64,000 bases of DNA from Legionella spiritensis (GCF_900186965.1 NZ_LT906457.1:248001-312000), one strand, 5' to 3'. Positions 41,286 through 52,736 are shown, counted from the stretch's first letter. The notes: generated by a model not told the origin, from the letters alone. Program-made: numbers and translations.

Positions 41286-44200
41286 ATGATGTATATGGTA
41301 AAAAAAAATCAGCCGGACAATGTAAAAGGCGTTCTGAAGGAACCCGTTGCAATCGTTGGCATGAATTGCCGATTTCCCGGAATTGTTACCGATGTCGACG
41401 ATATTCATTCGTTTTATGAGATGCTGATTCAAGGGTTAACCCCAATTAAAGAAGTACCCGGGCAGCGCTGGAATAGCGATGAATATTATGATGCCGATAG
41501 AAGCAAGCCGGATAAAATCGTCACGAAACTGGGCGGCTTTTTAAAAAACGTACATTTATTCGATGCTGATTTTTTTAGAATACCGCCTGTGGAAGCCAAG
41601 CAAATGGATCCACAGCACCGGCTTTTTCTGGAGGTGGCTGTTCGAGCGCTAAATCATGCCAACATCACGCTTCGTTCGCTTAATGGATCAAACACCGGCG
41701 TATACTGCGGTATTTCCTCGCAAGATTACAGTCACCTCAATTATAAGGATAATATCCGCTTTAATGAATACACGCAGATAGGAGCGGCAAACAGTGCGGC
41801 GGCAGGACGATTAAGCCATTTTTTGAATTTAAAGGGGCCAAGTCTGGTGGTGGATACGGCTTGTTCCTCTTCCTTGTCGGCCCTATATCTGGCAGCGACG
41901 GCACTGGCGGCCCGGCAATGTGACATGGCCATAGTGGGTGGGGTTCATCTTAATCTTTGCCCGGAAAATTTTATCGGCTTAACCAAAGCCAACATGCTGT
42001 CCGCCCGGGGCCAATGCAGTAGTTTCGACCGTGCGGCCGACGGGTTTGTGCGCAGCGAAGGTTGTGGCGTTGTTATTGTCAAGCGGCTGAGCGAGGCCCT
42101 GAAAGACAGGAACACGATCCACGCACTCATCAGAAGCGTGGTCATGAATCAGGATGGGGATGGAACGACGCTGGTGGCGCCTAACCCTGACGCTCAAATT
42201 GCCATGCACCGGGCCGCGCTGGAACAAGCGAATCTTCGTTCCGGCGATATTGATTATATTGAAACCCATGGAACAGGCACCGTGGTTGGCGACAGTGTGG
42301 AATTTAATGCCATCCGCCGTGTGCACGAAGGCCATCACCGCAAAGAAAAACCATTGGTGCTGGGGGCGTTAAAAAGCAATCTGGGACATACCATTGCATC
42401 ATCCGGCATTGCGTCGCTTGTTAAGGTGATAGGTGCGATGAGCCATGAGACCATTCCACCTAATTTGCATTATTCAACCCCTAACGATTCCATTGAGCCC
42501 GATAGTATTCCCGCTCTTTTTCCTGTGCAAGCAACGCCTTTCAGGAAACAAAAAAATAAAAGGCGATACGCGCAAGTCTCCAATTTCGGCTTTAGCGGTA
42601 CTAACGTCAGTGCCATTGTCGAGGAGGCGCCTGATAGTGAAATCCAGGAATCCCTGACGGAAACGACCGAACCCCAATGTTTTGTTCTTTCCGCAAACAG
42701 TGACGCGTCATTAAAACAAATGATGGCCACCTACGTACGCTATTTGCAGGAATCCCGGGCGTGTTTGAGTGATATCTGCTACACCTTGATCAATGGCCGT
42801 GATCATTACAAATACCGTTGTGCCATCATAGCGCCTGACAAGGACACGTTAATTAAAAAAATTAACGCGCAGGAATATGATTTGCGCAAAGTGACTGTCA
42901 AAAAAGGCATCAAAACCGTACGCAATGATGCCCGGGAAATTTATGAACACTATATGTCCGGAGCCACCATAATTCTGGACGGGGATGAAACGCACGGCCG
43001 TCACGTTGATTTACCCCTGTACTGTTTTGATGAAAAACCCTATTGGCATGAACCGGGAACAACCAATACCCATTGGCTGGATGCGTTATATCACCAGTCC
43101 AAGGAACAGCGAGTGACGGCCATTAAAACCAGAATAGCCGATATGGTACAGACGCTTTTAAAAAAAGAGCGGGTGAATGAGTATCATGATTTTGAAATTC
43201 TGGGATTCACCGAACCACTGTTGGAGGCTCTGGACCAAAAGCTTCACGATCTGTTGTCACCGCGCGTTCACATACCCGATGTGCTTGCGTCGTTTCATTT
43301 CTCCATCGATAAACTGGCAAGACATTTATACCTGCGTATTTACCCTGCCGCAGTGGCCAGGCAACCGTCGATTAATGTTTTAAACACGGAACCCATAGCC
43401 ATTATCGGGATGAGTTGTCGTTTCCCCCAAGCGTCTAATCTCAATGCGTTTCTATCCCTGTTGGAAAACGGCGAAAGCGGCATGGCCGATATACCCCTGG
43501 AGCGATGGGATAATGAGAAATACTATGATCCCGATGTGAATGCCCTTGGCCGATTATATATTAAACAATTGGGCTTGATTGGCGATATCAAAAAATTTGA
43601 CGCGGAGTTTTTTAATGTCAGTCCAAGGGAAGCCAGGTTCATGTCGCCCCAGTTGCGCGTTTTTATGGAAACCTGCTATCACGCCATAGAACATGCCAAT
43701 CTTTCTCTGGATGCTATCAAAGACAGCAAGACCGGCGTTTTTGTTGGGGTCGGTACGAATGAATATCCCAAAATATTGGCCAATCAGGGCGTCAGTCTGG
43801 AAGATTTAAATATCTATTTTGCCACGGGAAATGTTTTGAACGCGTTGGCGGGCCGGGTCGCTTATACCTTTGATTTGCACGGCCCCATTCAGGCCGTCGA
43901 TACAGCCTGCTCTTCCTCGATGACGGCCATTCATAACGCGTGTCTGAGCCTGCAATCAGGTGATTGTAATATGGCGTTAGCCGGTGGTGTCAATATATTA
44001 CTGACGCCTGACTCGAACATCACCTTGTCGAAAGCGCGAATGTTATCGCCTGAGAGCCGCTGCAAGACCTTTAGTGACGACGCGGATGGCTATGCCCGCA
44101 GTGAAGGTTGCGGCGTTGTCGTGTTAAAGCGTTTGAGTACTGCCATCAAGGACAATGACACGGTTCTGGCGGTTATCAAAGGCACGGCGGTCAACAGCGA

Positions 44201-47200
44201 CGGAAAAAGCGGCGGGTTTACGGTGCCAAACGGTATTGCCCAGGAAGAAGTGATACGCGCGGCGCTGGCCAAAGCGAAATTGTCGCCGGCTGATATCGAT
44301 TGTATTGAGGCCCATGGCACCGGTACGCCTTTGGCCGATCCGATAGAAGTCAACACGCTGACTCGAATTTTCAGTGACAGTCATAGTGTGGACAAGCCGC
44401 TTTACATCAGTTCGGTAAAAACCAATATTGGTCATAGTGAAAGCGCGGCGGGTGTCGCCAGCGTTATCAAAGCCGTGCTGAGTCTTAACGCACGCAAAGT
44501 GTTCAAGCACCTCAATTTCAAAAAGCTCAATCCCGAAATTGATTTGAAAAATGCCGTTATTCCATTACGGACTGTAGACTGGCTCAACGAGAGGGACACA
44601 AGATATGTGGGTGTCAGTTCGTTTGGTTTTAGCGGTGCCAATGCGCATGTGATATTGCAACAGGCGCCTGAACGGGAAACGGAGCACCGCTCGATACCCG
44701 GGCCTTTTTTGCTGGTGTTATCGGCAAAAAGCGAGCGTTCCCTTGATTTATTATTGTCGAGCTATCAAAACTATTTATCCGATACGAAAGACGATTTTAG
44801 CGATATCTGTTACACGGCGGCGACCTGCCGCAACCATTTCTTGTTTCGAGTCGCCATCAAAGCCGATACCGCAAGGCAAGCCGCAGCCATCATCGCCGCA
44901 AAGCAATATGCTGTTGCCCGGATTAAAAAAGAGAAAGAAGCCGCCTCCTTGCCCCACACGGTGGATCAGTTCCAGACGGCTTATCAGGAAGGCTTTGCCA
45001 TAAACTGGTCTGATTATTATCAATCGTTTGGCCACGCGTTTCATAAAGTCAACTTACCTTTGTACGAGTTTGATAGAGATATCTACTGGGTGGAAAAAGC
45101 CCGGTTAAAAGATGATTTGATACCCAGAGACTGGGGTTTCCGGCTGCAATGGCAGGAACGGCCTTGTGATAAAAATAATAGTCACCCGCAGGAAAATAAC
45201 TGGTTATTGATAGGTGATCGGCAATTAGCGTCCGGTTTTAGAAAGCAAGGGTTGCAAATCGTCCTGGAAGAAGAGGGTTGCGGCCTCGATACATTGCAAG
45301 GGATTATTTTTGCAGTGGGGCTGGATTCTCCGCCAATTGATGATATTGATGCCAATATTGATTTCCAGAAAAATGCCCTCAAAAAGCTGCTAAATCTGGT
45401 GAAACAGCTACATCAACAGGGTGTGGCGTTACGCTTAATGGTGTTGACGACCAATGCCATTGCCGAACTCGCTGTCGGTGAACTGAATATCAGCCATAGC
45501 CCTTTCATTGGATTTTGCAAAACGCTGGCTTTGGAATTGCCGCAATGTCACACCATACTCGTTGATGGGGATGATAATCACGATGAACGTTATTTTGCGC
45601 AGGTCGTTGATGAGATTCACTGCAATCATGGTGCTTTTTATGAACAAATGGTTGCTTATCGTTCCGGCCGGCGCATGACGCCTCGTTTGCTGAAAATCGC
45701 CCTGACAGATAAAAAACGATCACTGTACGGGCAGGGACGTTACCTTGTTACCGGCGGTGGCGGTGGATTGGGGCTGGTGACTGCCCAGGCGCTGCTTTCA
45801 GCCGGCGCCAGGGAACTGGTTCTTGTCTCAAGACATATTGACAAGCCGGCGATCAAAACGGCCATCGGAAAAATTCAGCAGGATTTTCCCGGCCGCGTTA
45901 TCCGAACAATAAGTGTGGATGTTACTGATAAAAAGGCGCTGCGCGCCTTGTTTTCGGATATTAATTCCGATGGGTTGCTAAAGGGTATTATTCATACCGC
46001 AGGAGCGGCCGTTAAGGCGCCGCTGGTTGAGCATCAGGAGAAAGACGTCGATTACCTGTTTGAGGCCAAGCTACGGGGAGCCTGGTATTTGCACGAGTTA
46101 AGCCAATCCTGCCATCTCGATTTTTTTGTCGTTTACTCGTCCATTGCCGCGGTATTTGGCAGCAATAAGGAGTCTGTTTACAGCGCAGCCAACAGCTTCC
46201 TGGATGTTTTAATTGCCGAGCGGCTACGGCGGGGATTGCCCGGTACCGCTATTCAATGGGGTCCCTGGGGTGAGGTTGGCATGGCCAATGAGCGCGCCCG
46301 TAATCCGGCTCTCAAACAGGCTCTGGTGACTAATGAACAAGGCCATGCCTTGATTAAGGTATTAATTAATGGCCAGTTTGATCATGTCGCGATTATCTCT
46401 CCGGATTATCTTACGTTTATGCTCGATTTTGTTCCAAAACCGCAGTCTCTGTTTTATAAGGCTCTGGCTGACGATCTCGCAATAAAGGAGGTCGTTTTAT
46501 CTGTCAATAACGATTTATCACCATGGCTAAACGGTTTTCTGAAAGTAGATCCGGATAAAAGATTGCAGGCTTGCAAGGATATGATAGGGGCTGTCTGCAA
46601 GGAGATTCTCGAGCTGCCGGACACGGAGGAACTGGAGGAAGACGAAGGATTTTTTGAAATAGGCTTCGATTCCCTCATGATAGCCGAAATGGCCAGCGAG
46701 CTTAAGAAAAAACTGGAACCGACGGTGAAAGTGATGGTTAACATCGGCTTTGACTATCCGTCCATTAACAAACTGGCTAACTATCTGGCCTCGGAGCTTG
46801 ATAAAAAGCTGGTGACACAACAACAGCCGCACGTTGCGGTGGAACAGAAAGACGAGGCCATTGCTATCATCGGTATGAGTTGTTCCTTTCCGGAGGCTCA
46901 TGATGTCGCTGCGTTTGAAACGATGCTTGAACAGGGCTTGAATGGTATTAAAGACATCCCTCTCGAGCGCTGGGACAACAGCAAGTATTATGATCCCGAC
47001 ATGGATGCGCCGGGAAAATCCTATGTCAATAAACTGGGATTGATAGACAACATCAAGTGCTTCGACGCCGGCTTTTTTGGTATCAGCCCGCGCGAAGCGA
47101 AATTGATGGAGCCGCAGCAGCGACTTTTTCTGGAATGTTCATACAAGGCTCTGGAAAACGCCAATTATCCCCCATCCTCTCTGCGTGGCAGCTTGACCGG

Positions 47201-50200
47201 TGTGTTTGCGGGAGTCGGCCCCAATGAATATTATGCCAAACTGGAAAAATCCGGTTTTTCCAGTGAGGAGTTAAGCGCGTTTTCCATTACCGGCAATGTC
47301 TTGAATCTGATCCCGGGACGAGTGGCTTATACCTTTGATTTGAAAGGGCCGTCGTTAAGTATTGATACGGCTTGTTCTTCCTCTCTGGTGGCTATTCATT
47401 ACGCATGCCGGAGTTTAAATAATCATGAAATCGATTACGCCCTGGCCGGGGGCGTCAATGTATTGCTCATGCCCGAATCCAATGTCACGCTGTGTAAGGC
47501 CAAAGCGTTGTCACCTGATGGCCAGTGTAAAACCTTTGATAAAAACGCAAACGGCTATGTCCGGGCGGAAGGTTGTGGCGTGATAGTGTTAAAAAGGTTA
47601 GCCGATGCGAAACGCGACAAGGATCATATCCTGGCGGTTATCAAAGCCTCGGCGGTCAATAACGATGGCAAGTCTGCCGGTTTGACGGTGCCTAACGGTA
47701 AAAGCCAGGAAGCGGTCATGCGATCAGCGCTTCTGCAAAGCGGGTTATCCGCTCATGACATCAGTTATATCGAGGCGCACGGCACAGGAACGCCGCTTGG
47801 CGATCCCATTGAGGTGCACGCCATTAACAACGTCTATGGTTGTGAACGCGGTCAGGATAATCCCTTGTATCTGGGGGCGGTAAAAACCAACATCGGCCAT
47901 CTTGAAAGCGCTTCCGGAATTGCGAGTCTTGTTAAAACCGTCCTTGGGTTACAGCAAAAGAAGATTTACAAAAACCTGCATTTTCATCAATTGAACCCCA
48001 ATATAAAACCTGGCGATACACAGTTCGCATTACAAACCATAACCTGGGAGAGAGGAGGGGCACTCCGTTGTGCCGGTGTCAACGCCTTTGGTTTTAGCGG
48101 CACGAACGCGCACGTTATCCTTCAGGAATTTCCGGATGAGACGGTTGTCAAAACAAGGGCGCCGGTTCACCCGTATGTCCTTGTTCTTTCCGCCAAATCG
48201 CGGGCTTCTCTGGATGATTTATCCCGACGCTATCAACAGTATCTGGAAACCACCGGGGATGATTTTGGTGAGATCTGTTTTACCGCGGCACTTTGCCGAG
48301 AGCATTACCCCTATCGCCTGGCTGTTGCCGCGAAAACGGCTGCCGAAGCCAGCCGCCTGATGGGCAAAGGGGCGTTTGCCTTGTCCTCGCATGGCAATGA
48401 TCAGCCGCTTGATTTGCCGGAACACGGTGAACTCCCGGATTTGACGGCAAGGTATTTACAAGGCGAACAAGTGGACTGGTCGTCGTATTATAAAAGCCTT
48501 GGCCATGCGTTTGAAAAAGTAGTCCTGCCCAATTACCCTTTTCACAGGGTTGAGTTCTGGCCGGATAAAAAAAGCGACAGCACAACGCCTGCCGACATCG
48601 TACATCCTCTGCTGGGGCAGATGTTTTCCCTGCCGGGCAATGAGTACCTGTTTAACCAGAAGCTGGATTTACAACATTTAAGTTATGTCAAACACCATCG
48701 TGTGTTTGACAAAATCGTTTTTCCGGCGACAGCCTATATTGAAGCCGGTTTGGCGGCCGCTAAAGCTATTTTCAAGCGTCACGTTTTCTGTCTTGAAAAA
48801 TTTAATATTGCACAGCCATTATATCCCAGACAGGATCAGGATTTTCAGTTACAGGTAAAAGTCCGGGATGAGGAGCGATACCAGATCCGCATTTTTGCCG
48901 GACAGGATGGTCAGTGGCAGGCGTATGCCGATATGGAAATACATAAGACCGTCTCCCTGGCACCGGAATCAGTTGATTTGGATGCGTTGAAATCTTCATT
49001 TGAGCAGAAAGTGGATTTATCACAAATTTATGAGCATTTTGACCAGCGATCCCTGCTGTACGGTAACGAGTTCCAGGTTCTTAAGGAAGGATATGTGCAG
49101 ACAGACCGTATCCTCACGAAAGTGTCCTTGACCAAGGCAAGCCACAAAACCGGTTATTTTTATCATCCCGTTCTGCTTGACGGAGCCATGCAAAGTATTT
49201 TGCTGCTGGGAATAAACGGTGTTGAGAATACGACGTATGTCCCCTATGCGTTTACCCGCCTGACGGTTTTTCAGGAAGCGCCGGGAATGGTTTGGGCCTA
49301 CGTCATCAAACGTAATACCGGGTATGAGAATGAACTTTGTTGCGACATAAAATTGTATGACAGTTCAGGGTTTTTAATCGGCTGGCTTGAAGGGTTGATC
49401 TTAAGAAAGGTGACGCCGAATCATTTTATTTCGTACGAATTTCTCCTGCAGCATCTCTATCAGATCACCTGGAGTCCGCTTAAAACCAATATCACCGCCC
49501 AACCCCGATTGCCCGGGTTTTTGGTGGTATCCTCCGATGAGGCCAGGGCGAAAAAAATACTGGGCAATCTCGATTATCAGTTTGTGGCAAGTCCTCGGAA
49601 CATGGAGGCGCTAGCCAATGAACATATACTGTTTCTGTATGAACAGGGGCAGTTCCAGGATCTTTTTCAATGCTGTCAGGCTTTGTTTAAATCGCGTCCC
49701 GCAAGTTTTACCCTGGTGACTGAAAACGCTTACGCCATTCATCCTGATAACGAGGTGAATCCTTACCATACCATGGCCGGCGCTTTCTGGAGGAGTTTTA
49801 GAAACGAACTTGATCTCGGGCATAATTATGCCATTGATTTGGGGGAAGGCGGTACCCTGCCGGATCCCCTGAACTATCTCTTTAATGGCCCTGGTGAGGA
49901 AACGCAGTTGGCCGTCAGAGACGCCCTGTATCTGCCCCGATTGCGAAAAAAGCAACCACTTGGCCGAACCATGCCGCAAGCGCCGCTTTTTGACGCCCGG
50001 GCCAGTTATCTTATCGTGGGTGGAACAGGCGGATTGGCAAGGCCGTTGATGGAATATCTGATCCGTCGAGGCGTGACAGAGATTATTCTTGTCAGCAGAG
50101 CAGACTGTGCACCGGATCTCAGGGCGTTCATGGATCGTGCCGGACAACAGAAGGTGCGCGTCAGCCACTATAAGGCGGATGCCGGCAATTATCAGCAGAT

Positions 50201-52574
50201 GGAAGAGGTTATTGCCACGATTCATCGCGATTTCAAACCATTGAAAGGCGTGTTTCATCTGGCGGGTGTCATTCAGGATGGTTTGATCGTCAATTTAAGT
50301 GACGACGATGTGCAGCGTGTCTTGAGTGCGAAAATGGACAGCGCCCTGATTCTGCATCAATTAACCAAACCAATTCCCCTGGATATGTTTGTCTTGTTTT
50401 CATCCTCCGCGTCCGTGCTAGGCGCCAGGGGACAGTCCAATTATGTCGCGGCCAATGGTTTTTTAGATGGACTGGCGCACTGGCGTCGCCGGCGGGGATT
50501 ACCCGCACTCGCTATTAATTGGGGGCCATTTTGCGCCACCGGCATGACGGAAAGCCTGACCGGCGCGCTGCAACAGCATGGGTTTATCCCGTTAGATCCA
50601 GACGCGATTGATGTTCTTGACGTGTTGCTGACCGGTTCATGGGCGCAAATTGCTCCGTGTCCCGTTCACTGGGATATTTATTACAAGCACGTGCCAAGAC
50701 AAAGGTGGTTGTCTGATCTGGTCAAAAACAGGGAGCCGTCCAGCCAGCATTTTTTAAATGCTCTCTGCGAATTGCCGAACGAAGGGCGTATTCGTGTACT
50801 GAACCAGACTTTATGCGCCATTACCGCAGATGTGTTAATTCTGGATAGTATCGAAGACATCCATGTCAACGATGATCTGTTTGCCATGGGTATGGATTCG
50901 CTTATGGCTATAGAAATCAGAAATCGCATACATGACAAGCTGCAATGCCCGAACTTAAGCTTATCCATAGAGTATTTTATCCATGATCCCACCATTGACA
51001 GGATTGCGAGAAATATTGCCGGGGAATTACAGCAAGTCCTGCAGCCGGCAACAAAAGCGTCTCTTCCGGAAAAATCCCGAGAAGAGGATGTCGCGTTATG
51101 CGATTTTCAATACATTTTCTGGGTATTCAACAAACTGGATTACGGGTTCAATATTGGTATGCAATTGCGCTTGCATGGCAAATTGAATCAGGATTACCTG
51201 TTTCAGGCGTTCGATGTCGTTGTGCGGCAGCACAGTGCCTTCTGGATAAAATTCAATCCCGAAATACCCGTACAGACATTGCAAAGGCAGGGACAATTTA
51301 AAGTCATTTACGAAGACTTGTCTTTAAGCAATGAAGCAGACATTCTGAACATGGAATTTTACAACAACATCATGCGTATTATTCCTTTGTCGCAACAGCC
51401 TTTGATACGCGTCTATCTTTATAAAATTAATAATGACTTGCACGAATTGCATCTGGTGATCCCTCATATCATTGTGGATGATGCCTCCTGTGATATGGTA
51501 TTTAATCAGTTTAAGGAAAGTTACAAGGCATTGACCCACGGTAAAAAACTGTTGCCGGTCCCTGAAAAAAATGTCTATTTTGATTATGTGAAAAATAATA
51601 ATCGCCATTATGAAAAAAACCTGTCCGATAAAATGGATTTTTGGCAGGCTTATAATAAAGGTTACAGCCTGCTTCATTTTGGAACAGCAAATCATTTGCC
51701 GGACGCGGCCAATCAGTCGCAGCATTTGTATCATTACCCTGTTGAGTCGCAATTGATTGAAGCATTTATGGCATGGCATAAAGCTGAAAATATTAATATC
51801 AGCACCGGGATAGTCGCAGTATGTCAAATGGTCTTTTACAAGCTAAGCCGGCAAAATAAAATTCCTGTTATTCTCATCCATAGCGGGCGGGAAGGCAGTC
51901 AATACAAATCGGTGGTCGGGTTATTTTCAGAATACAAAAGGATCAATATTACCCTTAATAAGCATGACCGGTTTATAGATTTGGTCACGTCTATCGAGGA
52001 ACAGCTGTTAAAAACGGCGCCCTATCAAAAATGCTCTCATTTTATTAAAGACAGCGGCTTGAAGGGGGCGGGATTATCCTTTGGCCAGTCGCTGGTATTT
52101 GCGTTCAACAAACTTTTTTTAACCGGAAAATTTAAAGAGAGTAAATTGCATAAAACCATTATTGACTATTACCTGCGGTATTTGAGCCGTTCCATGTCCA
52201 ATAAAAAATATATTGCAATCAAGTATCGTCTCAATAAATTATTTCACTTAAATATCCCCTTACAGAAGCCGAACGGTTTACGGATTCTCATTAGTAATAC
52301 GCCAAGCTTTTTTAGTAAAGAGAGTCACAACAGGCGTTTTGCAGATATTGATTATACTTTTTCCAGTCATTTCGGCTGTATGAATCGTCCTATCGGTAAT
52401 CGAACCTTATGGATTTATTTTTCAAAAAATCAGTACGGCGACTATCAATTGTCCATCAACGGGCCATTAACGGTCGAGTGCAAGGAGCAGATAGCAAACA
52501 GCTTTAACCGGATTGTTGAACAATTTCTGGAGCGCAACGATGGTAAAATCACCGATTTGATCCGATTATCCTGA
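41286..52574 (+). CDS. AT-less modular polyketide synthase with terminal condensation domain
   Basis: This protein of about 3762 residues begins at the ATG at 41286 or 41289, after AAGGGC. Domains: KS1 (19-~450, Cys193); a carrier-like domain lacking Ser (~610-690, GFTEP at 641-644 in place of GxDSL); KS2 (702-~1125, Cys875); KR1 (~1290-1700, TGGGGGLG, VYSAANSF); ACP1 (Ser1796); KS3 (1857-~2285, Cys2030); DH (~2435-2720, His2471 in HRVFDKIVFP, Asp2632); KR2 (~2750-3110, VGGTGGLA, NYVAANGF); ACP2 (Ser3205); C (3265-3762, PHIIVDD with His3394). Each KS is followed by the usual linker but no AT (no GHSxG), so acyl groups must come from a separate acyltransferase. No thioesterase is present. The product is unknown. 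Confidence 0.92.
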   Translation: MMYMVKKNQPDNVKGVLKEPVAIVGMNCRFPGIVTDVDDIHSFYEMLIQGLTPIKEVPGQRWNSDEYYDADRSKPDKIVTKLGGFLKNVHLFDADFFRIPPVEAKQMDPQHRLFLEVAVRALNHANITLRSLNGSNTGVYCGISSQDYSHLNYKDNIRFNEYTQIGAANSAAAGRLSHFLNLKGPSLVVDTACSSSLSALYLAATALAARQCDMAIVGGVHLNLCPENFIGLTKANMLSARGQCSSFDRAADGFVRSEGCGVVIVKRLSEALKDRNTIHALIRSVVMNQDGDGTTLVAPNPDAQIAMHRAALEQANLRSGDIDYIETHGTGTVVGDSVEFNAIRRVHEGHHRKEKPLVLGALKSNLGHTIASSGIASLVKVIGAMSHETIPPNLHYSTPNDSIEPDSIPALFPVQATPFRKQKNKRRYAQVSNFGFSGTNVSAIVEEAPDSEIQESLTETTEPQCFVLSANSDASLKQMMATYVRYLQESRACLSDICYTLINGRDHYKYRCAIIAPDKDTLIKKINAQEYDLRKVTVKKGIKTVRNDAREIYEHYMSGATIILDGDETHGRHVDLPLYCFDEKPYWHEPGTTNTHWLDALYHQSKEQRVTAIKTRIADMVQTLLKKERVNEYHDFEILGFTEPLLEALDQKLHDLLSPRVHIPDVLASFHFSIDKLARHLYLRIYPAAVARQPSINVLNTEPIAIIGMSCRFPQASNLNAFLSLLENGESGMADIPLERWDNEKYYDPDVNALGRLYIKQLGLIGDIKKFDAEFFNVSPREARFMSPQLRVFMETCYHAIEHANLSLDAIKDSKTGVFVGVGTNEYPKILANQGVSLEDLNIYFATGNVLNALAGRVAYTFDLHGPIQAVDTACSSSMTAIHNACLSLQSGDCNMALAGGVNILLTPDSNITLSKARMLSPESRCKTFSDDADGYARSEGCGVVVLKRLSTAIKDNDTVLAVIKGTAVNSDGKSGGFTVPNGIAQEEVIRAALAKAKLSPADIDCIEAHGTGTPLADPIEVNTLTRIFSDSHSVDKPLYISSVKTNIGHSESAAGVASVIKAVLSLNARKVFKHLNFKKLNPEIDLKNAVIPLRTVDWLNERDTRYVGVSSFGFSGANAHVILQQAPERETEHRSIPGPFLLVLSAKSERSLDLLLSSYQNYLSDTKDDFSDICYTAATCRNHFLFRVAIKADTARQAAAIIAAKQYAVARIKKEKEAASLPHTVDQFQTAYQEGFAINWSDYYQSFGHAFHKVNLPLYEFDRDIYWVEKARLKDDLIPRDWGFRLQWQERPCDKNNSHPQENNWLLIGDRQLASGFRKQGLQIVLEEEGCGLDTLQGIIFAVGLDSPPIDDIDANIDFQKNALKKLLNLVKQLHQQGVALRLMVLTTNAIAELAVGELNISHSPFIGFCKTLALELPQCHTILVDGDDNHDERYFAQVVDEIHCNHGAFYEQMVAYRSGRRMTPRLLKIALTDKKRSLYGQGRYLVTGGGGGLGLVTAQALLSAGARELVLVSRHIDKPAIKTAIGKIQQDFPGRVIRTISVDVTDKKALRALFSDINSDGLLKGIIHTAGAAVKAPLVEHQEKDVDYLFEAKLRGAWYLHELSQSCHLDFFVVYSSIAAVFGSNKESVYSAANSFLDVLIAERLRRGLPGTAIQWGPWGEVGMANERARNPALKQALVTNEQGHALIKVLINGQFDHVAIISPDYLTFMLDFVPKPQSLFYKALADDLAIKEVVLSVNNDLSPWLNGFLKVDPDKRLQACKDMIGAVCKEILELPDTEELEEDEGFFEIGFDSLMIAEMASELKKKLEPTVKVMVNIGFDYPSINKLANYLASELDKKLVTQQQPHVAVEQKDEAIAIIGMSCSFPEAHDVAAFETMLEQGLNGIKDIPLERWDNSKYYDPDMDAPGKSYVNKLGLIDNIKCFDAGFFGISPREAKLMEPQQRLFLECSYKALENANYPPSSLRGSLTGVFAGVGPNEYYAKLEKSGFSSEELSAFSITGNVLNLIPGRVAYTFDLKGPSLSIDTACSSSLVAIHYACRSLNNHEIDYALAGGVNVLLMPESNVTLCKAKALSPDGQCKTFDKNANGYVRAEGCGVIVLKRLADAKRDKDHILAVIKASAVNNDGKSAGLTVPNGKSQEAVMRSALLQSGLSAHDISYIEAHGTGTPLGDPIEVHAINNVYGCERGQDNPLYLGAVKTNIGHLESASGIASLVKTVLGLQQKKIYKNLHFHQLNPNIKPGDTQFALQTITWERGGALRCAGVNAFGFSGTNAHVILQEFPDETVVKTRAPVHPYVLVLSAKSRASLDDLSRRYQQYLETTGDDFGEICFTAALCREHYPYRLAVAAKTAAEASRLMGKGAFALSSHGNDQPLDLPEHGELPDLTARYLQGEQVDWSSYYKSLGHAFEKVVLPNYPFHRVEFWPDKKSDSTTPADIVHPLLGQMFSLPGNEYLFNQKLDLQHLSYVKHHRVFDKIVFPATAYIEAGLAAAKAIFKRHVFCLEKFNIAQPLYPRQDQDFQLQVKVRDEERYQIRIFAGQDGQWQAYADMEIHKTVSLAPESVDLDALKSSFEQKVDLSQIYEHFDQRSLLYGNEFQVLKEGYVQTDRILTKVSLTKASHKTGYFYHPVLLDGAMQSILLLGINGVENTTYVPYAFTRLTVFQEAPGMVWAYVIKRNTGYENELCCDIKLYDSSGFLIGWLEGLILRKVTPNHFISYEFLLQHLYQITWSPLKTNITAQPRLPGFLVVSSDEARAKKILGNLDYQFVASPRNMEALANEHILFLYEQGQFQDLFQCCQALFKSRPASFTLVTENAYAIHPDNEVNPYHTMAGAFWRSFRNELDLGHNYAIDLGEGGTLPDPLNYLFNGPGEETQLAVRDALYLPRLRKKQPLGRTMPQAPLFDARASYLIVGGTGGLARPLMEYLIRRGVTEIILVSRADCAPDLRAFMDRAGQQKVRVSHYKADAGNYQQMEEVIATIHRDFKPLKGVFHLAGVIQDGLIVNLSDDDVQRVLSAKMDSALILHQLTKPIPLDMFVLFSSSASVLGARGQSNYVAANGFLDGLAHWRRRRGLPALAINWGPFCATGMTESLTGALQQHGFIPLDPDAIDVLDVLLTGSWAQIAPCPVHWDIYYKHVPRQRWLSDLVKNREPSSQHFLNALCELPNEGRIRVLNQTLCAITADVLILDSIEDIHVNDDLFAMGMDSLMAIEIRNRIHDKLQCPNLSLSIEYFIHDPTIDRIARNIAGELQQVLQPATKASLPEKSREEDVALCDFQYIFWVFNKLDYGFNIGMQLRLHGKLNQDYLFQAFDVVVRQHSAFWIKFNPEIPVQTLQRQGQFKVIYEDLSLSNEADILNMEFYNNIMRIIPLSQQPLIRVYLYKINNDLHELHLVIPHIIVDDASCDMVFNQFKESYKALTHGKKLLPVPEKNVYFDYVKNNNRHYEKNLSDKMDFWQAYNKGYSLLHFGTANHLPDAANQSQHLYHYPVESQLIEAFMAWHKAENINISTGIVAVCQMVFYKLSRQNKIPVILIHSGREGSQYKSVVGLFSEYKRINITLNKHDRFIDLVTSIEEQLLKTAPYQKCSHFIKDSGLKGAGLSFGQSLVFAFNKLFLTGKFKESKLHKTIIDYYLRYLSRSMSNKKYIAIKYRLNKLFHLNIPLQKPNGLRILISNTPSFFSKESHNRRFADIDYTFSSHFGCMNRPIGNRTLWIYFSKNQYGDYQLSINGPLTVECKEQIANSFNRIVEQFLERNDGKITDLIRLS

Positions 52575-52598
52575 CGAGGAAAATCTGGCGCCACTCTT

Positions 52599-52736
52599 TA
52601 GGCTCTGCGCACAGAATTTTCTTCGCACCATTTATAGTAGCCCGTAAGGAGGCCTGCGGCCGTATTGCGGGTTTGATGTGTCAATTAGCCCCATTTGACG
52701 CTGGGAAAATTTTGGTTCACGGCTAGTACTGTTTCC
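52599..52736. mobile_element. Degenerate miniature element, family C (C2)
   Basis: It starts TTAGGCTCTGCGCACAG, contains GTAGCCCGTAAGGAGGCC and GCGGCCGTATTGCGGGTTTG as in C1, and ends GGTTCACGG before CTAG. The right end has lost the AGC seen in C1, and its CTAG is shared with element D1. It lies 25 bases after the PKS stop. Confidence 0.65.

Noticed and set aside
41286-52574. Acyltransferase domains in the large PKS
   Set aside because: I looked for GHSxG-type AT motifs after each KS and found only the KS-to-AT linker and then the next domain.
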